Of a stretch of 64,000 bases of DNA, positions 9,050 through 18,047 are shown in pieces. The stretch is taken from positions 372,001-436,000 of the forward strand of contig NZ_VBUT01000003.1 in assembly GCF_005863245.1 (NCBI RefSeq). The letters are read 5' to 3'. Made by a program: the position numbers and the translations under genes. This DNA comes from Nocardia cyriacigeorgica. GTDB lineage: Bacteria; Actinomycetota; Actinomycetes; Mycobacteriales; Mycobacteriaceae. The notes below the pieces were generated by a model. That model did no database searches, was not told where the DNA came from, and was given only the letters and a program-made list of their open reading frames with translations. Positions within the stretch are counted from its first letter, which is position 1. Each line of letters begins with the position of its first letter.

Positions 9050-9793
9050 TCAGGTGATGATGAGAAGTTCGGTGGCCGAGGCGATCTCGGTGCGCAGCCC
9101 CGCCTTGGTCGCGATCCGGGCGACGGACCGGATGTCGGTGGGCTCGGCGCGGGTGAGTACCAGCGCGCGGGCCAGCAGGCCCTTGTGGTGCTTGTTGAAA
9201 TGCGAGACGACGGTGCGGGAACCGTCGGGATGTTCGGTGAGCACGTTCGCGGTGATGGCGCCGGGCACGCGGCCCAGCTGCTGGTAAGTGCCCGAACGCA
9301 GGTCGATCACCAGCTCTTCGCCCGCCTCGGCCCGCAGCGCCTCGGGCAGGTGATCGCGCCACACCGCCGACAAGGTGGGCAGGCCGGGCAGCTTGGAGCC
9401 GCCGGAGAGGCGGTAGGCCGGGATCGGGTCACCGGCGCGCACCGCGCCGAACAGGGCCGAACCGATGCCGAGGCGGGCATAGGCCTTGGCCCGCTGCACC
9501 TTGGTGAACGAGCGCGCGTCGAGTGCGTCGTAGAGGACGCCGGTGTAGCGCTCGAGGGCCGGCCGGGTGGGGGAGGTGCGCACGGCGGCATTGCGCGCGA
9601 TCTCGGCGTCGGCGCCCTTGCCGAGCCCCAGCGCGGTCCGCGAGGCCTGTGGATCGCCGGCCAGCCGCACCAGTTCGTCCAGCAGCCGCTCCCGCACCGC
9701 GGTGAGCTGCGGCATCGCCAGCTCGCCCAGCTCGAGCGGCGCACCGGAGCCACCATCGGACTTGGTTTCGGAAGGAGGCAGCAGCACCAGCAC
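9050..9793 (-). CDS. yaaA: YaaA family peroxide-stress protein
   Basis: A 247-aa protein beginning MLVLLPPSETKSDGG, the hallmark N-terminus of the YaaA/DUF328 family, with YTGVLYDALDA and the C-terminal VVSHFNKHHKG motif. In E. coli YaaA limits DNA and protein damage during peroxide stress by lowering free iron, and it binds DNA. The open frame extends about 48 codons upstream, but the GTG at 9793 gives the canonical start and has TACCGT (minus strand, 9807-9802) 8 bases before it. That fits a leaderless transcript. Function is by family. Confidence 0.87.
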   Translation of the reverse strand: MLVLLPPSETKSDGGSGAPLELGELAMPQLTAVRERLLDELVRLAGDPQASRTALGLGKGADAEIARNAAVRTSPTRPALERYTGVLYDALDARSFTKVQRAKAYARLGIGSALFGAVRAGDPIPAYRLSGGSKLPGLPTLSAVWRDHLPEALRAEAGEELVIDLRSGTYQQLGRVPGAITANVLTEHPDGSRTVVSHFNKHHKGLLARALVLTRAEPTDIRSVARIATKAGLRTEIASATELLIIT

Positions 9794-9845
9794 GACCGAC
9801 AACGGTAATCGGCGCCCGGCTACCGCACGGCGACCACCCCGGCTG

Positions 9846-10640
9846 CTAGCGCACGGCCCGCAGGAAGGCCCGCGTCCGCTCGCTGCGCGGATCCTCGAAC
9901 AGCTGCTGCGGCGGACCCTGTTCCACCACGCGACCACCGTCGAACATCATCACCCGGTCGGAGACGTCGCGGGCGAAACGCATCTCATGGGTGACGATGA
10001 GCATGGTGATATCGGTGGATTCGGCGATATCGCGCAGCACGTCGAGCACATCGCCCACCAGTTCCGGGTCCAGCGCCGAGGTCACCTCGTCGAGCAACAT
10101 CACCTTCGGGTCCATCGCCAGGCACCGCGCGATCGCGACGCGCTGCTGCTGGCCGCCGGACAGCTGCGATGGATGCGCGTGCGCCTTGTCGGTGAGCCCG
10201 ATCATCTCCAGCAGCTCCATCGCGCGGCCGTTGGCCTGGTCTTTCGACCTGCCGAGCACATGAATGGGCGCCTCGGTGATGTTCTCCAGCACCGTCATAT
10301 TCGGGAACAGATTGAACTGCTGGAACACCATGCCGATCTTCTTGCGTACCGCACGCAGATGTTTTTCCTTGGCGGGCACCAGCTTCGCGCCGCGCTGCTC
10401 ATGGGTCAGCGGCTGCCCGTCCACCCAGATCACGCCACCGCTGACCCGCTCGAGCGTCATCAGCAGCCGCAGGATCGTGGTCTTTCCGGAACCGGAAGGG
10501 CCGATCAGCGTGACCTTCTCGCCGCGCCCGACGCTGAAATCGAGGTCGTCGAGCACCACCAGCGTGCCGAACCGCTTGACCACCTTGTCGAAACGGATCA
10601 TCACGTCCTTGTCGAGGCCGGGGCCGTCAGTAGTAGGCAA
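9846..10640 (-). CDS. ehuA: Ectoine/hydroxyectoine ABC transporter ATP-binding protein EhuA
   Basis: A 264-aa ABC ATPase energising uptake of ectoine and hydroxyectoine. Walker A is GPSGSGKTT, the signature is LSGGQQQRVAIAR, Walker B is VMLLDEVTSALDP and the H-loop is IVTHEMRFA. The insert around KLVPAKEKHLRAVRKKIG and the segment NMTVLENITEAPIHVLGRSK are typical of EhuA within the polar amino acid transporter group. It is the last gene of ehuBCDA and overlaps ehuD by 14 bases. The chosen start is a TTG at 10640 with GGAG 7 bases before it; an in-frame ATG 13 codons later (MIRFDKVVKRFG) is the alternative. Confidence 0.9.
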   Translation of the reverse strand: MPTTDGPGLDKDVMIRFDKVVKRFGTLVVLDDLDFSVGRGEKVTLIGPSGSGKTTILRLLMTLERVSGGVIWVDGQPLTHEQRGAKLVPAKEKHLRAVRKKIGMVFQQFNLFPNMTVLENITEAPIHVLGRSKDQANGRAMELLEMIGLTDKAHAHPSQLSGGQQQRVAIARCLAMDPKVMLLDEVTSALDPELVGDVLDVLRDIAESTDITMLIVTHEMRFARDVSDRVMMFDGGRVVEQGPPQQLFEDPRSERTRAFLRAVR

Positions 10641-11274
10641 GGCGCTTCTCCAGTCTTCTGATCAGCACAGACGTCGGGTAACTCGCGATGAGGAAGAACA
10701 CGCCCGCCAAGGTCAGCGGCTCCAGATACTGGAAGTTGCGGGCCCCGAACTGCTGGGCCGCGGTGACCAGCTCGACCACGGAGATGGCGAACAGGAACGG
10801 GGTGTCCTTGAACATCGACACCGCATTCGTGCCCAGCGCGGGCACACTGGCACGGATGGCCTGTGGCAGGACAACGGCGCGCCAGGTGCGGTACGGCGGC
10901 AGCGACAACGCCCGCGCCGCCTCCCACTGCCCGGTCGGCACCGACTCGATCCCGGCCCGATACACCTCGGCCAGATAACTCGAATAGTGGATGCCGAGCA
11001 CGGTGATGCCGATCTGCAATGCGGAGAACTGCGGCAGCAGGTTGTAGGCGAACAGCAGCTGCACCACCAGCGGTGTGAGCCGGACGAATTCGGCCAGCGC
11101 GTGCACCGGCGCCGCCACCCAGCGCGGGAACGACCGCCGCACGATCGCGATCACCAGCCCGATCACCGCCGCGATCGCGAACCCGACGACAGTGGCCAGC
11201 AGCGTGATCTGGAACCCGTCCCACAGCACCGGCAGCGATTCCCTGGCGCGTTCCCAACTCCACTCGACGGTCAT
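10627..11274 (-). CDS. ehuD: Ectoine/hydroxyectoine ABC transporter permease EhuD
   Basis: A 215-aa His/Glu/Gln-type permease with about five membrane spans. It has LAEFVRLTPLVVQLLFAY and the EAA loop QWEAARALSLPPYRTWRAVV with LPQAIRASVPALGTN, which contacts the ATPase. It pairs with EhuC as the membrane channel. Start ATG overlaps the end of ehuC by 4 bases, and its own end overlaps ehuA, so the genes are translationally coupled. Confidence 0.9.
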   Translation of the reverse strand: MTVEWSWERARESLPVLWDGFQITLLATVVGFAIAAVIGLVIAIVRRSFPRWVAAPVHALAEFVRLTPLVVQLLFAYNLLPQFSALQIGITVLGIHYSSYLAEVYRAGIESVPTGQWEAARALSLPPYRTWRAVVLPQAIRASVPALGTNAVSMFKDTPFLFAISVVELVTAAQQFGARNFQYLEPLTLAGVFFLIASYPTSVLIRRLEKRLAYY

Positions 11275-11993
11275 CGCGCCACCGCCTCGACCGGCTCGTC
11301 CGGCGCCAGCCGCAACATCTCCCGCAACGTCGGCCCGCGCCCGAGCTTGGCCTTGGCGCGGGTCTCCACCAGGTTCATCACCACGGTCAGCACATAGGCG
11401 AGCACGAAATAGATCAGCAGGCCGACGCCGAAGGCGAACAACGTGTCACCGGTGGACTGGCGCAGCTTGCCGATCTCGAAGGTCAAGTCCTGCAACGTGA
11501 TGTACGACGCCACCGCCGTGCCCTTGAGCAGGTGGATCAGCAGGTTCGTCAGCGGCGGCACCATCAGCGCCCACGCCTGCGGGAACAACACCCGGTGCAA
11601 CCGCTGCCACGGGCTGAAATTCAGCGCGACCGCCGCCTCCCACTGGGTGCGCGGCACCGCGTTGAGCGCACCCCGCACCACCTCCGCCCCGTAGGCGCCG
11701 TAGTTGAGGCCCAGCGCCAGGATTCCGCAGAACACCGGCTCGAGTTGATAGCCGAACAGCGGCAGCACATAGAACAGCCAGAAGATCTGCACCAGCAGCG
11801 AGGTGCCGCGGAAGAACTCGATCAACACCCGGGAGGTGCCGCGCAGCGCGAGGTTGCGCACCCGCACCACGGTGCCGAGCAGCAGCGCGATGACGAAGCC
11901 CAGCGCGGCGCCGCCGAGGGTGAGCTGCAATGTCACGAGGATGCCGTCCCAGATGCCCGGCAGCGCCTCGCGCAAGGCGTCCACGTTGTTCAT
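11271..11993 (-). CDS. ehuC: Ectoine/hydroxyectoine ABC transporter permease EhuC
   Basis: A 240-aa permease of the polar amino acid ABC family. IEFFRGTSLLVQIFWLFYVL lies in the first half, and the EAA-loop segment TQWEAAVALNFSPWQRLHRV is followed by LFPQAWALMVPPLTN. It has a longer charged C-terminal tail than EhuD. It starts 16 bases after the stop of ehuB and overlaps ehuD by 4 bases, consistent with one operon. Its assignment as EhuC rather than EhuD rests on gene order and tail length. Confidence 0.88.
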   Translation of the reverse strand: MNNVDALREALPGIWDGILVTLQLTLGGAALGFVIALLLGTVVRVRNLALRGTSRVLIEFFRGTSLLVQIFWLFYVLPLFGYQLEPVFCGILALGLNYGAYGAEVVRGALNAVPRTQWEAAVALNFSPWQRLHRVLFPQAWALMVPPLTNLLIHLLKGTAVASYITLQDLTFEIGKLRQSTGDTLFAFGVGLLIYFVLAYVLTVVMNLVETRAKAKLGRGPTLREMLRLAPDEPVEAVAR

Positions 11994-12009
11994 CGCGCGA
12001 ACCGCTCGA

Positions 12010-12897
12010 TCAGACCTCGCCCTTGCACAACTGTTCGGTGGTCAGATTCGGGTCGGGCAGTTCTCGCTCGGTGAATCCGAACGGCCCGACGATCGCCAGA
12101 TAGCGCTCCTTGTCGGAGGTGATCTTCTTCAACTCGGCGTTATAGGCATCCAGCAGGTCCCTGTCGCCGGTACGGAAGACGGTGCCACCCGCCCCGATCT
12201 GCGGTTTGCCATCGATCACCGCCACGAACGACGGCGTCACCTCCACCTCGGCGCCGGGGGAGTGGTTCTTCAACCAGTTCAACGAGATCGCGGTCAGCGC
12301 GAACACGTCCGCGCGGCCGGAGGTGACCGCGTCCAGCCCGTCCTGCGGGCTGCCGACCAGCATGGCGTCGATGCCGAGCGAGGCGGCGTAATCGGATTCG
12401 ATGGCACCGGTCATGGCCGCCATGCGCGCGCCGCTGTCCTTGACCGACTGCATATCCGACAGATTCAGCGGATTGCCGGACTTCACCATCAGCGCGGTCG
12501 TGTACATGAATTCGGGTTCGCTGAACGCGGCCTGCTCACAGCGTTTGGGCAGGATCGACATGCCCGCGCTCACCGCGTCGAAGCGCTGGGCCTGCAAACC
12601 GGGGATGAGCGCGCCGAACTCGGTCTGCACGCCGTCGACGGTGTCGATGCCCAGATTCTTGAAGATCTCCCGGTGCAGGGCGACCGTCGCGCCCGTCAAC
12701 TGCCCGTCCTGTTCGAACGAGTACGGCGCCTCGCCGGCGAACCCGACGGTGATGGCGCCGCGGTCTTGCAGCGTTCGCAGTAGCTCGCCTTCGGCGGCGG
12801 TATCGGTCTTGGTGCAGCCGGCCAGCATCGCCGCCGACAACGACGCCGCCGCGAACGCCGCGGCCCAGCGAATCATTCTCCGGTGTGTGTCGACCAC
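12010..12897 (-). CDS. ehuB: Ectoine/hydroxyectoine-binding lipoprotein EhuB
   Basis: A 295-aa extracytoplasmic solute-binding protein (SBP family 3). The N-terminus MVDTHRRMIRWAAAFAAASL leads to a lipobox LAGC, so it should be anchored in the outer face of the membrane by a lipidated cysteine. Ligand-domain landmarks are ITVGFAGEAPYSFEQDGQ and VDGVQTEFGALIPGLQAQRF. I chose the GTG at 12897, with AAAGGTGAG just upstream, rather than the longer open frame to 12969. It heads ehuBCDA. Ectoine uptake is used for osmoprotection or as carbon and nitrogen source; no ectoine catabolic genes are adjacent. Confidence 0.9.
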   Translation of the reverse strand: MVDTHRRMIRWAAAFAAASLSAAMLAGCTKTDTAAEGELLRTLQDRGAITVGFAGEAPYSFEQDGQLTGATVALHREIFKNLGIDTVDGVQTEFGALIPGLQAQRFDAVSAGMSILPKRCEQAAFSEPEFMYTTALMVKSGNPLNLSDMQSVKDSGARMAAMTGAIESDYAASLGIDAMLVGSPQDGLDAVTSGRADVFALTAISLNWLKNHSPGAEVEVTPSFVAVIDGKPQIGAGGTVFRTGDRDLLDAYNAELKKITSDKERYLAIVGPFGFTERELPDPNLTTEQLCKGEV

Positions 12898-13221
12898 TGC
12901 CTCACCTTTCGACAGGGGTGGCTGGCCATTATTTCGCGGAGGAGATCGGGCGGCCCGAATTATCGACACCCCCGCAGGTCAGCGGCCCGTTATGTGGTTG
13001 TATGTCCCGGTATTTCGACTCCTCAACAGTATTCAGAAACCTTAATTCGCATGGCAGAATTGATATTTTTGTGATCTAAAGTTTGATGGTATCCGCATAT
13101 GGGTAATTCAATTTCCTGTTCGTGTGCCGAGATCGTTTCGGTGGCCGCCCGGATCGCGGTCGGGGCGTGAACCCCTAATCCGGTGTCATCGGCCGCGGAC
13201 CAGCGACTACCCTGTGCATCC
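12898..13221 (+). promoter_or_regulatory. Divergent ehuB/proS intergenic region with AT-rich core
   Basis: About 320 bases without a gene. The middle (roughly 12990-13130) is much richer in A and T than the rest of the window and holds small inverted repeats, for example AATTC/GAATT around 13044-13061. It should hold the ehuB promoter and any osmotic or ectoine-responsive operator. TACCCT at 13208-13213, 8 bases before the proS GTG, is the probable proS -10. Confidence 0.5.
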
Positions 13222-14979
13222 GTGATCACCCGCCTCTCCCGCCTGTTCCTGCGCACCCTGCGAGACGATCCCGCCGACGCCGAGGTGCCGAGCCACAAGC
13301 TATTGGTGCGCGCCGGCTACGTGCGCCGCGTCGCGCCCGGCGTCTACTCCTGGCTGCCGCTGGGGCTGCGGGTGCTGCGCAAGGTGGAACAGGTGGTGCG
13401 CGAGGAAATGGACGCCATCGGCGCCCAGGAGATCTCGCTGCCCGCGCTGCTGCCCCGCGACCCCTACGAGACCACCAACCGGTGGACCGAATACGGCGAC
13501 GCGCTGTTCCGGCTCAAGGACCGCAAGGGCGCGGACTATCTGCTCGGCCCCACCCACGAGGAGCTGTTCGCGCTCACCGTCAAGGGGGAATACAACTCCT
13601 ACAAGGATCTGCCGGTCACGCTCTATCAGATCCAGGACAAGTACCGCGACGAGGAACGTCCGCGGGCGGGCATCCTGCGCGGGCGCGAGTTCGTGATGAA
13701 GGACTCCTACTCCTTCGACCTCGACGAGGCGGGCCTGAAGGCCAGCTACAACGCCCACCGCGAGGCCTACCAGCGCATCTTCGACCGGCTCGGCGTCTCC
13801 TACGTCATCGTGGCTGCCACCTCCGGCGCCATGGGCGGCAGCGCGTCCGAGGAGTTCCTCGCCGACAGCCCCGTCGGTGAGGACACCTACGTGCGCTGCC
13901 CCGAATCCGGTTACGCCGCCAATGTCGAGGCCGTGGTCACCCCCGCGCCGCCCGCGCTGCCCATCGAGGGACAGCCCGAAGCCGTTGTCCACGACACCCC
14001 CGACACCCCGGCCATCGCGACCCTGGTCGACTGGGCCAACAACGCGGGCCTGGCCGAGCGCTACGGGCGGCCGGTGACCGCGGCCGACACCTTGAAGAAC
14101 GTCATGGTGAAGCTGCGGCATCCGGACGGCAAGTCCGAGATCGTCGGCATCGGCGTCCCCGGTGACCGCGAGGTCGACGACAAACGCCTGGGTGCGTCGG
14201 TGGAGCCGGCCGAGGTCGAGCTGCTCACCGACGCCGACTTCGCCGCCAACCCCTTCCTGGTCAAGGGCTACATCGGCCCGAAGGCGCTGCAAGCCAACGG
14301 CATCCGCTACCTGGTCGACCCGCGCGTGGTGGCAGGCACCTCGTGGATCACCGGCGCCGACGAGCCGGGCAAGCATGTGGTCGGCCTGGTCGCCGGACGT
14401 GATTTCACCCCCGACGGCACCATCGAAGCCGCCGAGGTCCGCGACGGCGATCCCTCGCCCGACGGGCGCGGCACGCTGGTGTCCGCGCGTGGCATCGAGA
14501 TCGGCCACATCTTCCAGCTCGGCTACAAATACACCGACGCCTTCGAGGTCGATGTGCTCGGCGAGAACGGCAAGCCGGTCCGCCTGGTCATGGGCTCCTA
14601 CGGCATCGGCGTCTCCCGGATGGTCGCGGTGATCGCCGAACAGCAGCACGACGACAAGGGCCTGCGCTGGCCGGCCGCGGCCGCGCCGTTCGACGTCCAC
14701 GTCGTCATCGCCAACAAGGACGCCGCCGCCCGCGAAGGCGCCGAAGCCGTCGTCGCCGGTCTCGACGCTCAGGGGCTCGACGTCCTCTTCGACGACCGCA
14801 CCGCCTCGCCCGGCGTCAAGTTCAAGGACGCCGAACTGCTCGGCATGCCGTGGGTGCTCGTCATCGGCCGCGGCTGGGCCGACGGCAAGGTCGAATTGCG
14901 CAACCGGTTCACCGGCGAATCCGAGGACATCCCCGCCGATTCCGCCGTCGACGCGGTGATCGCCAAGATCCGCGCCTGA
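13222..14979 (+). CDS. proS: Prolyl-tRNA synthetase
   Basis: A 585-aa class II aminoacyl-tRNA synthetase that charges tRNA-Pro. Motif 2 region is [18 protein letters not shown], motif 3 contains [12 protein letters not shown], and residues about 220-400 form the INS editing domain of bacterial-type ProRS. The C-terminal anticodon-binding domain follows. Length matches the bacterial type. The GTG at 13222 is the natural start and has TACCCT 8 bases upstream, suggesting a leaderless message. Confidence 0.96.
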   Translation: MITRLSRLFLRTLRDDPADAEVPSHKLLVRAGYVRRVAPGVYSWLPLGLRVLRKVEQVVREEMDAIGAQEISLPALLPRDPYETTNRWTEYGDALFRLKDRKGADYLLGPTHEELFALTVKGEYNSYKDLPVTLYQIQDKYRDEERPRAGILRGREFVMKDSYSFDLDEAGLKASYNAHREAYQRIFDRLGVSYVIVAATSGAMGGSASEEFLADSPVGEDTYVRCPESGYAANVEAVVTPAPPALPIEGQPEAVVHDTPDTPAIATLVDWANNAGLAERYGRPVTAADTLKNVMVKLRHPDGKSEIVGIGVPGDREVDDKRLGASVEPAEVELLTDADFAANPFLVKGYIGPKALQANGIRYLVDPRVVAGTSWITGADEPGKHVVGLVAGRDFTPDGTIEAAEVRDGDPSPDGRGTLVSARGIEIGHIFQLGYKYTDAFEVDVLGENGKPVRLVMGSYGIGVSRMVAVIAEQQHDDKGLRWPAAAAPFDVHVVIANKDAAAREGAEAVVAGLDAQGLDVLFDDRTASPGVKFKDAELLGMPWVLVIGRGWADGKVELRNRFTGESEDIPADSAVDAVIAKIRA

Positions 14980-15186
14980 ATGTGATGGGTTGCCCGCGCC
15001 CCCGGCTCCGCCCACTCGGACCGCGGGCGTCGGCGCACCAGGGGATCGTTCTCGGTCGCTCCCGATCGGCCGAGGACGGCCGGATTCCACATTGCCGACG
15101 CCTTGGCCTTCGGCCGGGTCGCGGGGCCGGGACCGCCGGTCACAACGGCAGCGGCACCCGGGCAACCGCACCCGGGCAATGCCGAA

Positions 15187-15202
15187 CCTACGGTTACGTA
15201 GG
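15187..15202 (+). promoter_or_regulatory. Palindromic operator candidate upstream of acyl-CoA dehydrogenase
   Basis: CCTACG-GTTA-CGTAGG is a perfect 6-bp inverted repeat with a 4-base centre, ending 55 bases before the start codon at 15258. The shape and length resemble TetR-family operators that control fatty-acid genes in actinobacteria. No regulator is encoded beside it. Confidence 0.4.
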
Positions 15203-15233
15203 GGAATGGGCTGGTCAGGCCGGTGAAAGCGCG

Positions 15234-15250
15234 CTACCCACTGGTAGGTT
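15234..15250 (+). promoter_or_regulatory. Leaderless -10 box with overlapping inverted repeat
   Basis: TAGGTT (15245-15250) lies 7 bases before the ATG and serves as a leaderless -10. The repeat CTACC (15234-15238) / GGTAG (15243-15247) with a CACT centre overlaps it, so a protein bound there would block transcription. Confidence 0.45.
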
Positions 15251-15257
15251 GACGCTC

Positions 15258-17009
15258 ATGACGAGCTCTGAGGCGTTGTTGTTCAATCCGGCCACCTACG
15301 ATCCGCAGCACTTCGATGCCGAGACCCGGCGACTGCTGCGGGCGACCATCGAGTGGTTCGAGCAGCGCGGGAAGACGCGGCTGCTCGCCGACGACGACGA
15401 GGCGGTGTTCACCGCCGACTTCCTGGAGTTCGTCAAGCAGGAGAAGCTGTTCGCGACCTTCCTCACCCCGTCCGCCTACGCCGACGGCGACCCGAACCGC
15501 CGCTGGGACGCCGCGCGCAATGCGGCGCTGTCGGAGATCTTCGGCTTCTACGGGCTGGCCTACTGGTACGCCGAGCAGGTCACCATCCTCGGGCTCGGCC
15601 CGATCTGGCAGAGCGACAACGAGGCCGCCAAGCAGCGCGCGGCCCGGGATCTGGCCGCCGGTGAGGTGATGGCGTTCGCGCTGTCCGAACGTGAGCACGG
15701 CGCCGACATCTACAACACCGACCTGGTGCTCACCCCGACCGAGCCGGGCAGCGCCGACGCCGAGGCCGGCATCCTGTTCCGCGCCAACGGCGAGAAGTAC
15801 TACATCGGCAACGGCAATGTCGCGAGCATGGTGTCGGTGTTCTCCCGCCGCGCCGATATCGAGGGCGCCGACGGCTACGTCTGGTTCGCCGCCGACAGCA
15901 GGCACGAGAACTACCACCTGATCCGCAACGTGGTTCATGAGCAGATGTACGTGAGCACCTTCCGGCTGGAGAACTACCCGGTGCGCGCCGAGGACATCCT
16001 GCACACCGGCCCGGAAGCCTTCAGCGCCGCGCTCAACACCGTCAACGTCGGCAAGTTCAACCTCTGCCACGGCGGCATCGGCATGGTCGAGCATTCGTTC
16101 TACGAGGCGATCACGCACGCCAACAACCGCATCCTCTACGGCAACCCGGTCACCGACTTCCCGCATGTGCGCACCAACTTCGTCGACGCCTACGCCCGCA
16201 TCGTCGCGATGAAGCTGTTCAGTGACCGCGCCGTCGACTACTTCCGCAGCGCGAGCCTCGACGACCGCCGCTACCTGCTGTTCAACCCGATGACCAAGTC
16301 GAAGGTGACCTCCGAGGGCGAGGTCGTGATGACCCTGCTGCTGGATGTGCTCGCGGCCAAGGGTTTCGAGAACACCACCTACTTCGCGCAGGTCGCCCGG
16401 CTGATCAACACGCTGCCCCGGCTCGAGGGCACCGTGCACGTCAATGTCGGCCAGATCCTGAAGTTCATGCCGAACTACCTGTTCAACCCGAAGGAATACC
16501 CGGAGATCGGCACTCGCCTCGACGCCGCCGACGACGAGTTCTTCTGGCGTCAGGGCCCCGCGCGCGGTGCGGGCAAGGTGCAGTTCGCGGACTGGACCCA
16601 GGTCTACGACAAGCACACCGACATCCCCAACGTCGCCCGCTTCTACGAGCAGGCCCAGGCGCTGCGCACCCTGCTCACCACCGCCGCTCCCGACGACGAT
16701 CAGCAGCGCGACCTGGACTTCATGCTCACCATCGGCCACCTGTTCTCCCTGGTGGTCTACGGCCAGCTGATCCTGGAGCAAGCCGCCATCACCGGCCTGA
16801 ACCCGGACCTGCTCGCCCAGATCTTCGACTTCCAGATCCGCGACTTCAACACCTACGCCACCACTCTCTACGGCAAGCCGTCGGCCACCGAGACCCAGCA
16901 GCAGTGGGCACTCGGCGCCTTGCGCACGCCCGCGGCCGACCGGGACCGTTTCGACCGGGTGTGGAGCGAGGTCGCCTCCTACGACGGGGCCTACGCGATG
17001 CGCCCCTGA
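15258..17009 (+). CDS. Acyl-CoA dehydrogenase family protein (FadE type)
   Basis: A 583-aa flavoprotein of the acyl-CoA dehydrogenase/oxidase superfamily. The flavin and substrate segment reads VMAFALSEREHGADIYNTDL, followed by KYYIGNGNVASMVSVFSRR and the helical C-terminal half (LCHGGIGMVEHSFYEAITHA). It is longer than the roughly 390-aa short/medium-chain enzymes, so it belongs with the larger FadE types. It probably oxidises acyl-CoA in fatty-acid or lipid metabolism. It is monocistronic: leaderless promoter before it and a strong terminator after it. It interrupts the order proS-DUF4439 known from M. tuberculosis. Chain-length specificity cannot be told. Confidence 0.85.
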   Translation: MTSSEALLFNPATYDPQHFDAETRRLLRATIEWFEQRGKTRLLADDDEAVFTADFLEFVKQEKLFATFLTPSAYADGDPNRRWDAARNAALSEIFGFYGLAYWYAEQVTILGLGPIWQSDNEAAKQRAARDLAAGEVMAFALSEREHGADIYNTDLVLTPTEPGSADAEAGILFRANGEKYYIGNGNVASMVSVFSRRADIEGADGYVWFAADSRHENYHLIRNVVHEQMYVSTFRLENYPVRAEDILHTGPEAFSAALNTVNVGKFNLCHGGIGMVEHSFYEAITHANNRILYGNPVTDFPHVRTNFVDAYARIVAMKLFSDRAVDYFRSASLDDRRYLLFNPMTKSKVTSEGEVVMTLLLDVLAAKGFENTTYFAQVARLINTLPRLEGTVHVNVGQILKFMPNYLFNPKEYPEIGTRLDAADDEFFWRQGPARGAGKVQFADWTQVYDKHTDIPNVARFYEQAQALRTLLTTAAPDDDQQRDLDFMLTIGHLFSLVVYGQLILEQAAITGLNPDLLAQIFDFQIRDFNTYATTLYGKPSATETQQQWALGALRTPAADRDRFDRVWSEVASYDGAYAMRP

Positions 17010-17064
17010 ACGCGGATCCGAGTCCTATCACGCCGGATCAGGCGATAGGGCAGCCGAACAGGTC

Positions 17065-17101
17065 CCAGCACGCCCCCACCGACTCGGTGGGGGCGTGCTG
17101 G
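17065..17101 (+). terminator. Strong hairpin terminator
   Basis: Arms beginning CCAGCACGCCCCC and ending GGGGGCGTGCTGG pair without a mismatch over about 17 bp around a 3-base loop, 55 bases after the acyl-CoA dehydrogenase stop. No U-run follows. This form is common for terminators in GC-rich actinobacteria. Confidence 0.75.
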
Positions 17102-17189
17102 TGTCTCGGGCGAAAATCGCCATGTGCGCGCGCCGGTGAACCCTGGCAACAATGGCGGAGCAGGCTCATTCGATCAGGGAGAATTCGCG

Positions 17190-18002
17190 GTGACGATATT
17201 GGTGACCGGCGCGACCGGAAACATCGGCCGGAAGGTCGTGGATCAGCTGCTGGCTCGCGGTGCGACCGGGGTGCGCGCCCTGACCAACAACCCGGCCAAG
17301 GCGGCCTTGCCTCCGGAAGTCGAAGTGGCCCACGGATATGTACGGTGGATCGAAACTCTGCCCGCCGCCTTGGAGGGCGTGGACAGTATGTACCTCGCGC
17401 CGGCCCCCGATACCGTAGGCGAGGTATTGGCGCTGGCCCGGGCGGCGGGCGTGCGACACGTGGTCGACCTGTCGGGCGAGCCGGAGAGCTGGTGGGGGAG
17501 TGTGACAGCCGCGGTCGAGGGCAGCGGGCTGGCGTGGACGCACCTGTGGCCAGGCGACTTCATGGAGAACACCCAGACCTGGGCACAGCAGATCCGCGAT
17601 ACCGGCGCGGTGCGGGAACCCTACCCCGACATCGCCAGCGCGCCGATCGCGATGGACGATATCGCGTCCGTCGCCGCGGTGGCGCTGCTGGACAGCGACG
17701 CCCACATCGACAAGGCCCACTGGCTGGCCGGCCCCGAAATCCTGTCCAGGCGGGAGCTGGTGCGTCAGCTCGGTACGGCCCTCGGCCGCGAGATCGAGTT
17801 CCTGCGGGTCTCTCGCGACGAAGCGGTGGTCGCGCTGACGCCGAGCATGGGCGAGAACGCCGAATGGTACGTCGACAATGTGCTCGGCGGCGGCGAAGAG
17901 AATCCGACCGCCCCGACCGGCAGCGTCGAACAGCTCACCGGGCGTCCCGCCACCACCTTCGCCCAGTGGGCGAAGGAGAACGCCGCTGCCTTCGACCTGT
18001 AG
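17190..18002 (+). CDS. NmrA-like NAD(P)-binding protein
   Basis: A 270-aa atypical short-chain dehydrogenase-fold protein. The N-terminal Rossmann motif reads TILVTGATGNIGRKVVDQLL, then GVRALTNNPAKAALP, and later LAWTHLWPGDFMENTQTW. NmrA-like proteins bind NAD(P) and act as redox sensors or as reductases; the catalytic YxxxK of classical SDRs is not evident, so a sensor or an atypical reductase is more likely. The GTG at 17190 follows AGGGAGA by about 8 bases. It lies between two convergent blocks and is not obviously in an operon. Confidence 0.82.
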   Translation: MTILVTGATGNIGRKVVDQLLARGATGVRALTNNPAKAALPPEVEVAHGYVRWIETLPAALEGVDSMYLAPAPDTVGEVLALARAAGVRHVVDLSGEPESWWGSVTAAVEGSGLAWTHLWPGDFMENTQTWAQQIRDTGAVREPYPDIASAPIAMDDIASVAAVALLDSDAHIDKAHWLAGPEILSRRELVRQLGTALGREIEFLRVSRDEAVVALTPSMGENAEWYVDNVLGGGEENPTAPTGSVEQLTGRPATTFAQWAKENAAAFDL

Positions 18003-18047
18003 TCGCGCACCGATGCGATGTGGAACGCGCTTGGTCCGCCGCCGGTG

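Noticed and set aside
9846-12897. Glutamine/glutamate (gln) transporter
   Set aside because: The EhuA-specific insert and permease order fit the ectoine/hydroxyectoine system better, though substrate is inferred.
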